From Cardinalis cardinalis (lineage: Eukaryota; Chordata; Aves; Passeriformes; Cardinalidae), in the NCBI GenBank assembly GCA_014549065.1, contig JACDOX010000008.1, positions 1,316,319 through 1,380,318 of the forward strand: a stretch of DNA of 64,000 bases. The letters are read 5' to 3'. Shown here piece by piece: positions 1 to 11,644 of the stretch. A program made the translations under genes and the position numbers. The notes beneath the pieces are model-generated. The model had not been told where the DNA came from, did no database searches, and saw only the letters and a list, made by a program, of their open reading frames with translations. Numbering within the stretch: position 1 is the stretch's first letter; each line of letters starts with the position of its first letter.

Positions 1-819
1 GCAGCCATAGAAACTCTCACTGGTTCTATCCAGAGTTCCAGAGCCCACGTAAGTAAATCCTGTGACTTCCCCCTCTGGANGATAGAAGCTGATGTAACAA
101 AGCTCCGTAATGGGTTTGTGCAACAGGANGATGGTATGTGTGCCTTCCATTATGCTTGCCCAATTAGTCATTCATTTAAATTATGTTCTAAGTGTTCCAA
201 AGCTTGCATGACATAGCATGTGAGGCAGAGAATGGATGGAAGGCATCTGACTAATCTTCAACAATAATATTGTCTGCTGGAAAAAATAAAGAGAAGCCTG
301 TCAAACTTGATTATGGCAAATTTAATATGACAAATAACAAGCCTGCAGAAGCACAGTCTCCTCTCAGTATTTTCTGATACAAATATTTTGTCTTGAAAAC
401 CTGACACAAAAACAATGACATTGCTAACACTCATAGCTGGAGTCATAATCTTTATCTCTCATATATCACTCCTATATCTCCAGTGTTCTCAGTCAATGCT
501 GTTCCATCAGGTAACAAGATGGTCACTAAAACACCCATTTCAAAGAGACCTTACTTTTCAATAGTGGAATCTCTTGCCCTCTCTCTGTTAAAAGTTAACT
601 TGCTGTTGAATATTTAGTAAAAAGAACCATTCAAGCATGCCTGTTGCCTTTTTACTCAGCACAAGCACCAGCATAACACCATCACAATGTAATTAGGTCT
701 TGCTGCTTTATTTATCAAGAAAACATTTAGGCAATAAAAAGGCTGAATATTTTCTTCTTGTACTATTTTGTAGAACTGCCAAGACATCAAGAAAACTTGG
801 AATACCAAAAAAAGATAGG

Positions 820-905
820 TTCTGCTGTGTGCTGGACATTTTGTCCAGAAGGATATTGTATTTTGAGACACAGTATTGAAAGCTTTGCTGAGGTCCAAAA
901 ATTTA
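820..905 (-). mobile_element. CR1 LINE fragment, reverse transcriptase region
   Basis: On the minus strand the translation DLSKAFNTVSQ matches the conserved reverse-transcriptase block (D-F-S-K-A-F-D-T-V-S-H) of CR1-type LINEs. The next residues continue as an ILLDK-like stretch only after a single-base frame change, so the copy is broken. It is a short, decayed internal piece, and its outer limits are uncertain; the homology may extend left to about 760. Confidence 0.6.
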
Positions 906-3900
906 CAAGTTTTTTATCAGTTTTTATTATGCAGACTTAGATATTATTTTATAATGATGTCCATAAATTACTATAAGTAATTAGTGAAGCCCAACTGTAA
1001 GAATCAAGCAGCATTTACCCAAAACATCTTATCAACAAGCAATCATTTATTGTAGTAATTTAATTGCATCTGTTTATAACATTCTTTAAACAGTTTCAGA
1101 CTTTCTATTTACTTTGAGAAGTATCATTCTTCATGCCAGGAAAATTCTTAAAATGTACACAAAATCCTTAAAGACAGAGGAGATATCTGTCTTTAGTAGC
1201 AAGTAAGAACAATGTTTCATTAGAGCTGTATGAGCTCCTTAATTCTGTTCACCAGGAGTTAACAGTTGAGTGGCATAATTCAGAAAACTGTTCAAGTATA
1301 GGAAGCGGTATAAAATGTGCAAAACCTTTAGTCAATACTTTCGTTGAAGACTGGCTTGTTGTTTCATAGACTTGTAAGAGCATCTGAGAAAATATGCCAT
1401 TCTGTTCCCTCTTTCATTCCTGTTTTAACTCATTGTGCAAGTCTGGAGTTCGAGACAGGCAAGGCTGAGGACCACCTAAAAGAACAGCCTCACCTCTTGC
1501 CTCACCAGNCTCCCTTGTCTCCAGCAGTGCACACCTGCTGCTCTCTAGCATAGAGTGATTGTGCAGTCACAGGGGGCGTGTGCCACCAGCAGACGCAGCC
1601 AAGAGTGGTTCTGCATACAGAAATATTAGGAGTTGTCTTAACCCTACTCATTCTTTGGTCAAACAGTAGTGAACACCCCTTAGGAAACAGCATCATAGAA
1701 ATTATAGGCCCAGTAGCTACAGACCCAGACATTATGATCAAATTTACTATCCTCAAATGACACCTTTGATATCACCAGGTTCAAGTCAGCCCTATTCTGT
1801 AGAGCACATTATTTTTGGTAACATGCATGGGTTTGGGTTGNGGTTCTTTCTGTGACAAAAGATGATCTGTGCAAATAAGAGAACTAGCTAGCCCTCGTCT
1901 CAGCTGCACAGATTTTTTGAGCTATGCCCCTCCCAAAAACCAAGCAGCTCCGCCAATCTAATCTGAGTTCTGAATCATTACATTATTGAAACAAGACCTA
2001 TAGCTCTCCTAGAATCATATTGCAAAAATNATTAAATTTAAAAGCTCTTTTTCACTTAGAAATAGACAAATATACTGAGCTTTCTTTTTTTTTTTTTGTA
2101 AATGGTATTATCTTTGAATAACAAACTTATGCCAGTTTGAACCTAGTATAAAGGCTACATGCTATTAGTTATCTTCTTAGTTACACCAGATAAAACAATG
2201 GGTTTGGTACACACACATTGACACATTAAAATGAAGAATCACTGTGANTAGAGCATAACTCCTTGTAAGGAAAAAATTTACACAGGCTTTGAAATTAAGT
2301 ACTAAAAGTCNGTTATTAGGAAAAAACCAGTAATAGTAAAAAGAGCAATAACAGGGCACTTTGTTACTCTTAGGCCAACGTCATATTCTGTATCAAAACT
2401 TCCATGGATTTAAAAGATAATTTGATACCATGCACAGCACTGTTTACTGGTATTTTGAAGCTTATTTCTAGTAGTAGATATATTTATGACCAAGAAAACA
2501 TTTTAACTTCACCACCTTCAGCAACTTATTCTACCATTTTTCCATCAGAAAACAAAGAAAGAAGCNAACTCCCAGCTCTATAAGCAGAAGCATTTTAAAA
2601 AAACTATCAGGAAAATTATGTCAAGGAAAGAAACTGGTAAAGGACTTTCAAATGTTATTACAACACTCATCCTCAACTTTTTTGTTCACTTTGCAATCTG
2701 TTTATAAAACTNTATCTATTGCAAACCTTACTATAGGGAAGGAAATATTGTAAAACAAAGTCACGTTCAGGCAAAGCATACAAGTTAAGTAGAAATCCCN
2801 TCATTCCAAGAAAACTTAAAATTCTAGCTACAGAACATACAATGTGGAGCAATGAAAACAACCTTCAGCATCATTGCTAAGTTTCTCTACACTGCTTTCC
2901 AACGCGTAGTGGCAGAGCTGTGAGATTCAGGTTATGAGGAATACTGTTTCAAGGAAAAAACATATACATAGAAAAAGCTAATAACTGGAAAGAACAGCTG
3001 AAGTTTTTAANTAGGCAGCTGAAAAGCAAACCTGCTCTGCTGATGGATTTTCTTTCAGTTTAACAATGACAAAAAATGTCACAGTGGTTGTCAAAGTCCA
3101 ATGCCAACACATCCATTCATTATACTGTTCAAAANGTGCTCTTAAAAACCCAGAACCCCATTCCTACAGCTCCTTTTCTCTAGCAGGACACATCATTGCC
3201 TTCTCAGCATGACAGATGGTCTTCCTNCTTTCCCTGATACTGAAGTATGCCAGAATTGAAATTCCTTACTTTCCCACCTCTCCCTAATACCTGATTGTTA
3301 CTAGGTGACAACCGGTTTCTGAGCACACTGTGACTAACGTTCTGAGATATGTAGCTAATTAACACATCATAACAGCAAGAGCATGGTAGAGGAAAGGTAN
3401 TAAAAATGTGAACAGACCAAGGCTTCACATCATAAGCTTGAAGACAATGAAATGAAATTACCATAATATTTGTTTACTGAGCACAACTGGTTTGATAGAG
3501 ACAAATAGAGGCAAACACCATCTTTCTTCTCTTGCCTAAAATCTCAAGTTTCTCTGAGGTTCTTTCAAATTTTCATTAGACTTANAGATATTGTCATTAG
3601 AAAGAGAAAGATTATAATATCTTAATGAAGACAAAATATTACAGCTCTTTCCAGCAGCTTTGACATCAATAAAAGAATTCCATAAAGAACTTTCCAACTC
3701 TAATTCTACATTATGTTTATTGGATTGTGGCAAAACCAATAGAAACACCCCAAATCAAACACCACACACAAAAATACCAACCAAATTTAGAGTATTTAAT
3801 TATTTGTATAGTAGTTTGAACGATACTGCTCATTGTTAGCAATAGTAGTTTAAAATATTGCTCTTCTCAACTTCACAAGTACTGAATTATACCAGCAAAG

Positions 3901-4239
3901 AAAGCATTAAGGAATATAAAACAGAGTTTGTGCCAGACAGGAAGCTGCTTTATTAAATTTCAGATCTCATCCAATGGCACAAGGGAAGTATTAAAGCATA
4001 TTAGAGTCCTGCCAACAAATTCAGATGAAACGGAAATAACCCAAAACATAGCGTGNAAAGTCATTAAGGCAATCCACAGTGTATACCAAAACCAATTTCT
4101 AACCATACAAACAACCTTTGGCTGTGTCATTCTGTTCAATCTAATCCAACACCAAGAACCAGGAAATCCAGGACAGAGTCCATGAAAGAAAATATCTGAA
4201 ACCCAGATCTCTGAATACATCATCCTTGTGATCCAAAGA

Positions 4240-4263
4240 TGAGGAAATCTTCGGATTTCCTCA
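4240..4263. other. Perfect 10-bp hairpin with a UUCG loop
   Basis: The arms around GAGGAAATC and GATTTCCTC are fully complementary (10 pairs including the outer T-A), and the loop is TTCG closed by C-G, the extra-stable tetraloop form if transcribed from the + strand. No poly-T follows closely enough to make it a Pol III terminator. Not part of any element I recognise. Confidence 0.85.
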
Positions 4264-4330
4264 AAACTTCTTGAAACCAAAAACCATAATTTAACAAAAA
4301 GATAACTTACATTAGGCATGTAAAGTTAAA

Positions 4331-4374
4331 TAAAATTGGGTTTAAAAGTTTACTAAAATTGGGTTTAAAAGTTT
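4331..4374. repeat. Tandem duplication, 21-base unit, period 23
   Basis: The 21 bases at 4331-4351 recur exactly at 4354-4374, separated by two bases. A recent local duplication or slippage event in AT-rich DNA; no function is suggested. Confidence 0.95.
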
Positions 4375-5409
4375 CTGGCTGGACTGAATAATACGATGAT
4401 GGCTCACTAGGAGCAAATACATTCTCAGTAGCCAGAGTGCCCCATACTTGTTCTGGTCCTTCGTAGATCACGTCTCATTTGACATAGCTGCAAACATGCA
4501 TATTATCTTCCTAGTGTACAGAAGATGGATAAAAACAGCGATGATAATTTGGGGTTTANAACTAATATTCACCATTTACATTAAGAAAAATGTATGTCAT
4601 GTTTGACTAGTTAAATATAAAATAATATAGGTATTATTTGCGCCATGAGGTCTCAAAAAAATGTTCCTGAAGGNAGTCTGACATGAAAGTTCTCATCCCT
4701 CTGTAGCCAACTTCAGTTTAGTAAAGCAATATCTATCTTTTTCTGGCACAACTGCATCAGCAAGTTAAAAAAAAAAATTAGTTGTCACACAACATGTCCC
4801 CATGAAACTGTTTTTGGAGTTAACCATACCACAGAAATGTCCAAAATCTGTTTGTCAGTGGTGACTGATTTGCAAGAATTAGTTACCAAATGGGATTTCC
4901 ATCACAAACTCATCCGCCTGACTGTTTAAGACGTTGCTAATAAAAAAGTCTGCAATGGATATTACAAATATGAAAAGTCTTTAATGTAGGAAGTACATTA
5001 AGTAGCAAACAAGCAGACATTAAAGCAGAGAATGAGTAAAGGCAATCTGTACACATATCCCAAAAAATACCACAGGAACAGCCCGTTTCAAACAGACCAT
5101 TTCAAGAAGTACAGCATTTAAACAAACAAATTCCTTCTGNGCTTCAGTCAGGTTCTTACACTCTCCATCCTGCTCTTAGACATTTGGCATGGAAAGAACC
5201 AAAAGAGCAGATCAGTCAATCATCTCGCTTCTAGGTTTGTTTTTTTTTTTTGACTGCTGAAGAGGCAAACTGAAAGGTAAGTACCACTAAAAACATTCCT
5301 CATGCTGTCACCATATGTAGAAGCCCAAACTTATGATTCAAAGTGATGCAAAAGATCCTTATAAACAAGCAAGCAAACATTACCCCAAACTCTTTGATCG
5401 TGAGAAAAC

Positions 5410-5549
5410 CTGTAATTAGCTCAATTGGTTAGAGCATGGNGCTAATAATGACAAAGTTGTGAGTTCTATCCCTGTATGGGCCATTCACCAAGGAGTTAGA
5501 CTCAATGATCATTGCGATTGTCTTATAGTTCGGAAAAGTCTGTGAAAAG
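5410..5549 (+). mobile_element. tRNA-Ile-derived SINE with CR1-like tail (TguSINE1 type)
   Basis: The head (5410-5483) follows tRNA-Ile(AAT): an A-box-like TAGCTCAATTGG, an anticodon loop CTAATAA carrying AAT, a B-box-like AGTTCTATCC and a 3' end TATGGGCCA. It is not a functional tRNA gene: the acceptor stem does not pair, the anticodon stem is damaged and both boxes have substitutions. It runs straight into a tail (GAGTTAGACTCAATGATCATT and on to about 5549) that resembles the 3' end of CR1 elements. A tRNA-Ile head joined to a CR1 tail is the layout of the songbird SINE TguSINE1, which would use CR1 enzymes to copy itself. Naming is from memory of that family. Confidence 0.8.
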
Positions 5550-8500
5550 AGTATTTTGCCAAATCTGGAAATTAAAATAAATGTCACAATTATTTTGTCT
5601 ATTTTAAAATAATGACAGGGTTTATTCCTCAACAGCAATCACATGGTATACTGTGTTTTACAAATTTTACATGAATATATATACATCATTTAGAAAATTA
5701 CTCTCCCCTACAACATCCCTACATCCCTAACACCTTCCCTATATCCTTCGTACCTAAGATGAACACTCACAATGAAGTCTTAGAAGTTAAAATAGAAAAC
5801 TACTCGATANGTGTACAGGGGATAGTGGCTAATATTCAGCTGAACTCATATAGTTATGTAAAAAGTAATTAGAGGCAAGAGGAAAATATCTTTTGCCTCA
5901 GGTCACAGAGGTCTTAATGAAAAGCTNCACTTATTGTCAGCTGATTTTCAAGCAACAAAGAAACAAACAAACAAAAAGCCTTACTAGACCAGAACAGCTA
6001 CTACAGAAAAACTATTCACATTATCTAAAACATAACCTTTGCGTATTTCAGCACAAAAATATTATTGATAAATAAATATCCTGATAAAATATATTATCAG
6101 AAAAAGTAAGATTAAAAAAATTACATTTACAGTGAACAAAACGACACAAACTTGCAATATCATATTTGTACATGTCAGACTTGGGTCATAAACTTCATAC
6201 ATGACTTTTTCCAGTTTTAACCTAGATAGATAATACCCCTTACAATAAAATATTTTTTCTCAATACTTTATCAATGGGTAAGTCTTACAGGATACACAGT
6301 AACTTGTTTCCACTTCTGGCAGCAACTATAGGATATTGCTACAGGAAAATGACATTAATTAAATAAGTATTTTCTAAATAAAAGGATCATCTTCTTGTTA
6401 ATCTTTGTCCAAAAGCTTTAATCTTGCTTGTTCAAGTAGCCAACTCTTCAGCAAGAGCTGCATCTTGTTCTGTATTGTATTAATAGCATCTTTAATTTCC
6501 CCAAACCAAGAAAGAACATCTTTATTTATTTAATTATTGAATGCCCATTCTTGTTAGTTTCATGGTGATATTTAAATGAGGCATTTAGCGTACAGCCTTT
6601 TAGGTCAGAGGTCTTTCACCAAACATCACTTTCAGAGACTTATCTGGCCATACATCCTGAACTTTAAACCTATTACAGTATTCAGGGAAAGCAAAGAAAG
6701 TGAAAAAAAGGCTACACTGCAGCAAATGCTTGAGCTGTTTCATCAGCAAGGGAAGAAAATACAGCTGCAAAAAGTTTGGACTAATCATAAAATGAGGTGC
6801 AAATCATAAGGATGCTTCAGTGGTGAAAACAAGAGAGAAATTTAAATTAAAGAATAATAACAGCAATTAAAACCTCTCCCATANCAACATTTTATACTTA
6901 CAGAAGGACTCCTTCCTAAAATACAGCAGGTTTTGTATATTTCTTTCTAAAGTTAAAGGTCAAAGACTCTGTCCCACATTAAGTTCCTAAGAATCAAGAA
7001 CAATTTTCTAAAATAATGTATTTGACAAGTTACAAACCTATTTTTAATTATGCATATTTCTCAAAAAATTATGCAATGGTTGAGAATAAACTCAATAATA
7101 CTTTTAACTTTTCTCCTTTCAAAAATGTTAGTGGTCTTGAAATTGCTTTAGCCTTAAGGAATGTTTGGCTGTTTCAAAAATTCTAACAATAAGTCAAGTG
7201 TTGAATACCTTGGCTGTATGAGATAAAATGGGATGTAATGACTTGGGATGGTAATATTAACACTCCAAAGCAGAAAGTATTAGATCAGAGAACTATGGTT
7301 GCCTTTGTTTTCCTCATTCCAACTTTTTGCTAGTAGTATGTCATACATAGCTAAATGGTTTCAAAATATGATCACAACTAACAAAAATTACAAACCAAAT
7401 TGCTAGGAGAGATAATAGGTTTTCAAAAGGNTTGGTAAAGAAGTAAGCACTGGGTTTTAGATATACATTTAGTTTGTTTTATCAGTCCCAATTGCATATC
7501 ATTAACATTTTTAAAAGTCTTGATAATGGTTAACTGCTTATATGTCATTGTCAATTTCTTGGTCTGCTCCCCATCATGGAAGATTGAACACAGAATTTTT
7601 ATTAAACTCAGCAAGTCTGTCAACAGCAAATGCATTTTTATCAATAAAAATATTTTAAAATAATGACAAAACCCAGATTAGTTTAAGATTAAACAGCTTA
7701 CATAAATCCCTCATGGAAGTTCAAACTTATCAACAATACAACCCTCACTGGGAAAAGAAGCAATAAGACTAAAACATGAAGAACATAGTATTTCAATATA
7801 ATAAGCTTAAAATACCACATCAAGAGAATGACCAAGAAAAATCTCAATTTAAATCTTGACATAAGAAATGCCTATTTTACTTCAAGATTTCAGTAGTGCC
7901 ATTTAAATTAATCTATAAGACTTGATGACTCTTTAAATGGGGGACATTAACAATTGGATATAAAGAATTTAAACACCTATTGTAGTTTTCTAAGGGCCCA
8001 ACTCAACAAAATGTATATGGCCTTGTGGAGATAATCAGCTCTCAACTATAGCCCCATAGAACTGGATTTAAAGTCAAGTTGAAGGTCCAAAGTAATGATT
8101 GGAGGTTCAGTCATCCATGGATAGAGAAAAGAAAATGGTAATACCTGCCTGGCTAGGAGACAGTGACTTGGATAAGAGTTNATGCATCACATTTTGTGTG
8201 CTTTCTTTCCAGCTTCTCAGCCAGAAGTGCTGAGATATACCTACTGCATATTTAGCTATAGATAATGCATCTCTAGTCTGGCAACACTTACAGGAAAGAA
8301 AAATGACAAATATTAATCTGGAAAGATGCAATGAAATTGCATAAGACTAAATGATCATGACAAAAAGAACCTTTCCTTTGGGTTTCTTGTTACAGGCAGA
8401 TCTAAGCTTTACAGGCTCCACTGTCTCAGAGGAGGTTTGAACTACTCTGGCCACTAGACATTAAACCANATTTTTTAAAAAATCAAGAACCAGCTTGGAA

Positions 8501-8633
8501 TTTGTCATTAAAATATTATTGCAGTCTTTGCACTACTGTCTCTAAGTATGAGGAAATAAGCATCAATGGTCATAACCAGCACCTATAGCAGTGACATGAC
8601 TATTAAGTAAAAAATGAGGGGTTGTCATCAAGG

Positions 8634-8688
8634 AATAATGTATAAATATAATGTATAATACATTATATTTAAAAATTTATACATTATT
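8634..8688. repeat. AT-rich imperfect palindrome
   Basis: An inner stem of 12 pairs (8644-8655 with 8659-8670) and an outer stem of 10 pairs (8634-8643 with 8679-8688) face each other across a three-base centre, with an eight-base bulge (8671-8678) on the right arm. Nearly the whole 55 bases can fold into a cruciform. All AT apart from a few G/C pairs; no flanking duplication that would mark a transposon was found. Confidence 0.85.
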
Positions 8689-9317
8689 TATACATAATAA
8701 TGAATAAAACATGCTGAAACAGTAGAAACAATTGACACTTGGTTAAGGTTCAGATTCCATTGAGTTATATCTATTTGTTTACTCCATGATGGCCAGTTTC
8801 CTGCGTTTTGGTATTCCTCCTGATACCTAAACCCTAATGGAATATACATTCAGATTGTATATCTTTTTAAGTCATATGAGATCCAAGCTAAAAGAGGAAG
8901 TAATTTCATGCCAAAATAGCTAAAGAAAAATTAAAAGGTGAGAGATTTAGATTCCAGGAAGACTGGGTGGAGAAAGGGACGCAAACTAATTTTTGGAAAC
9001 AGCATCAAAAAGGCACATAGAAAAGTTGGGTGTTTTTAAGAATAGAACTCATTCAGTTCTTAAATACTATACTCTAGGAGCAAAAAGCCATTCAACCCTT
9101 GAGCCTTAATGAAGACCTCTGTGATTGTTCTTGCTTTTTTTTTTTCTCTACTCTTGACTACTGTCTGGAAAGTATTATTTGGATTTAATTGCAAAGGCTG
9201 TTTTGACTTTTGGCTCAATTTTCAAACATTTTATATGTGCAAGTTAAAGCAGTATCAAAGCCTCAGAAAGGATGGCCTTGTTAAATGCTAGTGTGAAGGC
9301 CCTAGGCCTTTTCCTAG

Positions 9318-9418
9318 GTAAACATAAAACAAACAAACACAACAGAAAAAAACCCCAAACCCAAAACCCCAATGAAAGACCAAAAACACAAAACCCCCAA
9401 TGTCCACCCCCTGCCAAG
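9318..9418. repeat. A/C-rich low-complexity run
   Basis: About 100 bases of interrupted AAAC, AAACCCC and CAAA repeats, almost free of G. Low-complexity DNA; open frames crossing it are artefacts. Confidence 0.85.
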
Positions 9419-11211
9419 TCATTCTTCATACCCCAGGCAGAACTGTTTCTTCACCACCTTTTTATATCCTGACAAATGTCAGTATAAAGCTGATTTCATT
9501 ACCTTGGCATTTATTTTGAAACCCAGCCACTTCNTATTTTTCTACTTCATATTTGCTACAGCTTTCACTTTACAGACAAAAAAATCTGAAAACAGAATCT
9601 GAAAGGAAAAATTTCAATTTCCTGGAAAAACCTGTCTGTGTAAGAAAATCTCTATAGAGATAATAATCTTCTACCTATGCCTCTGTTTCAATCTTACCTT
9701 CGCAAGATGCAAAATATTAGAGAAACATTGTCCTGTTGTTTACTACATGATTAAGTCACCCATGCCAATGTAGCTGTACCCCCTACCCACACATCCATTA
9801 AAAAACCACAGAGGGACATGCATGTCCATGCCACTTGACTTTCAGTGAGATAGGTTCAGCTCAAGTGAAAACTTATTTCCATTGCTCACAACATGTTTGA
9901 TTTCATATCAAACTGCAACTTCCAGTCTTCAGAACAGTCTTTCAAATTAAGTTGATGTTATGCGTAGTCGGTTTTTTTAATAGTAACATTAAAAAATCAG
10001 TTCTTCTTTCTTTCACTCTCCATTTAACCCAACGTTGCTGAACTGCTTCTGCTGAAACTTACCAAAACAAGCCTATTCCACCTGCAAGCACAGTCCAAGC
10101 TACCCAAAAGGTTAAAGTTTCACAGCATTACATGGAAGTGATTTACCTAAACTTCACAGGAATACTACTGGTATACTTGTAGAAAAAATCTTTAAATGTG
10201 TACANATTAGTTTAATGATAACGCCTGCAAGATATTTCTACAAGTAAAATGATCATTAAAGCCATCCTGAATGATTCAAAGGATGGGTGTAAAAATTAAC
10301 TAAAATTAGGAACTTATTCAAAATTCCTTCCTCTGTAATTTCTCAGCAATTTTNAAAAATTGGTTGATTTTCTGTGAAGCTACAAAAAAAGAACTCATTA
10401 TGATTCCTGCTACACGCTTAAGAAAACAAGTATCACAAGACAAGACTGTGGACCAGCCGGAAGGACTAAATATATACAGTTCCCAGGCCAACTCTTGTCT
10501 GTAGTATCATGATGTGATTTAATATTGCACTGAGGAAAGGAGACTGAGCAAAGCTGCAAGAGAAGGGTTTCTCTAGAATGTCAGTATCTGTCTTTTTCCG
10601 ACNTGTAAAAGACATTAGCAAATGTCAATATACAAATGCATTCTAAGTCAGTTCATCGGTAACAGTTCATCAGACTCATCTGCAATGGTGACCCCTATAA
10701 GCTTCACAACCCAGAGTAACAGATTGTCTGAACGCTGTAAATATTTGTCACGTGCTTCCCACTCATCTGCCCTCCCGAGTGCCCGACGGTATTTGCACAC
10801 ATCAAACGCTACAGAATTAAAACAATCTGCGTTCCCCGCTTCACTGCACCTATCCCGCACACCACGCTAGAAGAAATCGAGGACAGTTTTAAGAGGCATT
10901 TTGCGCGGGGGGAAGTAATCCAGTTAAATTTGCTTTAATAGCGCTGTCAAGAAAGGGGGAGGGAGGAAATCTACAGACTTTCTTCGGACCGCAAGAGAAA
11001 CTAAGAGATCACAGCTCTCGTGATCCCCCAGAAGCTATTTATAAATAAGCAGCCAGAGAGTAGACGAGATGCTAATGACAACCAAACAGATCCCTTCCCT
11101 GCAGTCCTGAGTTAGTGGCTTCATTTCGTAATCTACTCGATAGCGGCAGAGCCACTGCGGGGAGCCGAGCAGATGGGCAGACCGATGAGCAAGCGAACGA
11201 AAGAACATTAC

Positions 11212-11440
11212 CTTGCGAGAGGCAGCGCGCCGGGCGGCGATGCTCCAGCTGCAGTTCGGGGTGCCGGGAAGGACGCGGGATGCCGGGCGGCAGCGGGGCT
11301 GGGGCTGGGGCTGCGGCTGCCCCGCGCTATTCCGGCCGCCCCCGCTCCCGCCTCCTCCTCCCCCGGGGCCGCCGCCGCCTCCCGGGGCGCTCCCGTTGCG
11401 GGGCGCGCGCCGCACCGCTCCCTCCCGCGGGGCGGGACTG
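11212..11440 (-). other. Putative minus-strand first exon in a CpG island (FMN1 candidate)
   Basis: Read on the minus strand, this very GC-rich segment ends in CGCAAG|gtaatg, an acceptable splice donor, with the exon's last base at 11212. CCAAT boxes and GC boxes lie just upstream (11429-11489), the order expected for a transcript running leftwards. An open frame runs through the segment, but it is Gly/Pro/Arg/Ala-rich and looks like a GC-driven chance frame, so I read the exon as mostly or wholly untranslated. In vertebrates FMN1 sits upstream of RYR3 and is transcribed the opposite way, so its 5' end is the leading candidate. No FMN1 coding exon is visible further left. A long non-coding RNA start is the main alternative. 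The 5' boundary is a guess and may lie in the assembly gap. Confidence 0.45.
11285..11310 (+). other. G-quadruplex motif in the CpG island
   Basis: Four G-runs (11285-11287, 11295-11298, 11301-11304, 11307-11310) are separated by loops of 7, 2 and 2 bases, which meets the usual G3+N1-7 pattern on the + strand. It lies within the putative minus-strand first exon, on its template strand. Confidence 0.6.
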
Positions 11441-11491
11441 ACGGCCCGGCTGGCCAATGGGCGGGCCGCGCGGCCGGGCACTGACCAATCG

Positions 11492-11644
11492 NNNNNNNNN
11501 NNNNNNNNNNNNNNNNNNNNNNNNNNNNNNNNNNNNNNNNNNNNNNNNNNNNNNNNNNNNNNNNNNNNNNNNNNNNNNNNNNNNNNNNNNNNNNNNNNNN
11601 NNNNNNNNNNNNNNNNNNNNNNNNNNNNNNNNNNNNNNNNNNNN
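11492..11644. other. Assembly gap (153 N)
   Basis: A run of 153 undetermined bases sits in the most GC-rich part of the window. Short gaps in CpG-island promoters are a common fault of bird genome assemblies. Frames that cross this gap are meaningless. Confidence 0.99.

Larger units (their letters stand above)
1..11205 (-). other. Putative intron of the minus-strand gene (FMN1 candidate)
   Basis: If the donor at 11211 is used, the whole left part of the window is intron 1 of the minus-strand gene. No convincing exon was found on either strand. Named pieces are listed separately: a CR1 scrap (820-905), a tandem 23-base repeat (4331-4374), a hairpin (4240-4263), a SINE (5410-5549), an AT palindrome (8634-8688) and an A/C-rich run (9318-9418). 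A somewhat GC-raised segment at 1430-1600 has no recognised identity. In 1-820, 906-4240, 4375-5409, 5550-8633 and 8689-11100 nothing else could be named. Confidence 0.4.

Noticed and set aside
3928..4319. Opposed frames of 85 and 119 codons
   Set aside because: Both contain an ambiguous base, lie on opposite strands over the same DNA and show no domain; treated as chance.
5410..5483. Functional tRNA-Ile(AAT) gene
   Set aside because: The acceptor stem does not pair, both internal promoter boxes have changes, and the sequence continues into a CR1-like tail, so it is a SINE head.
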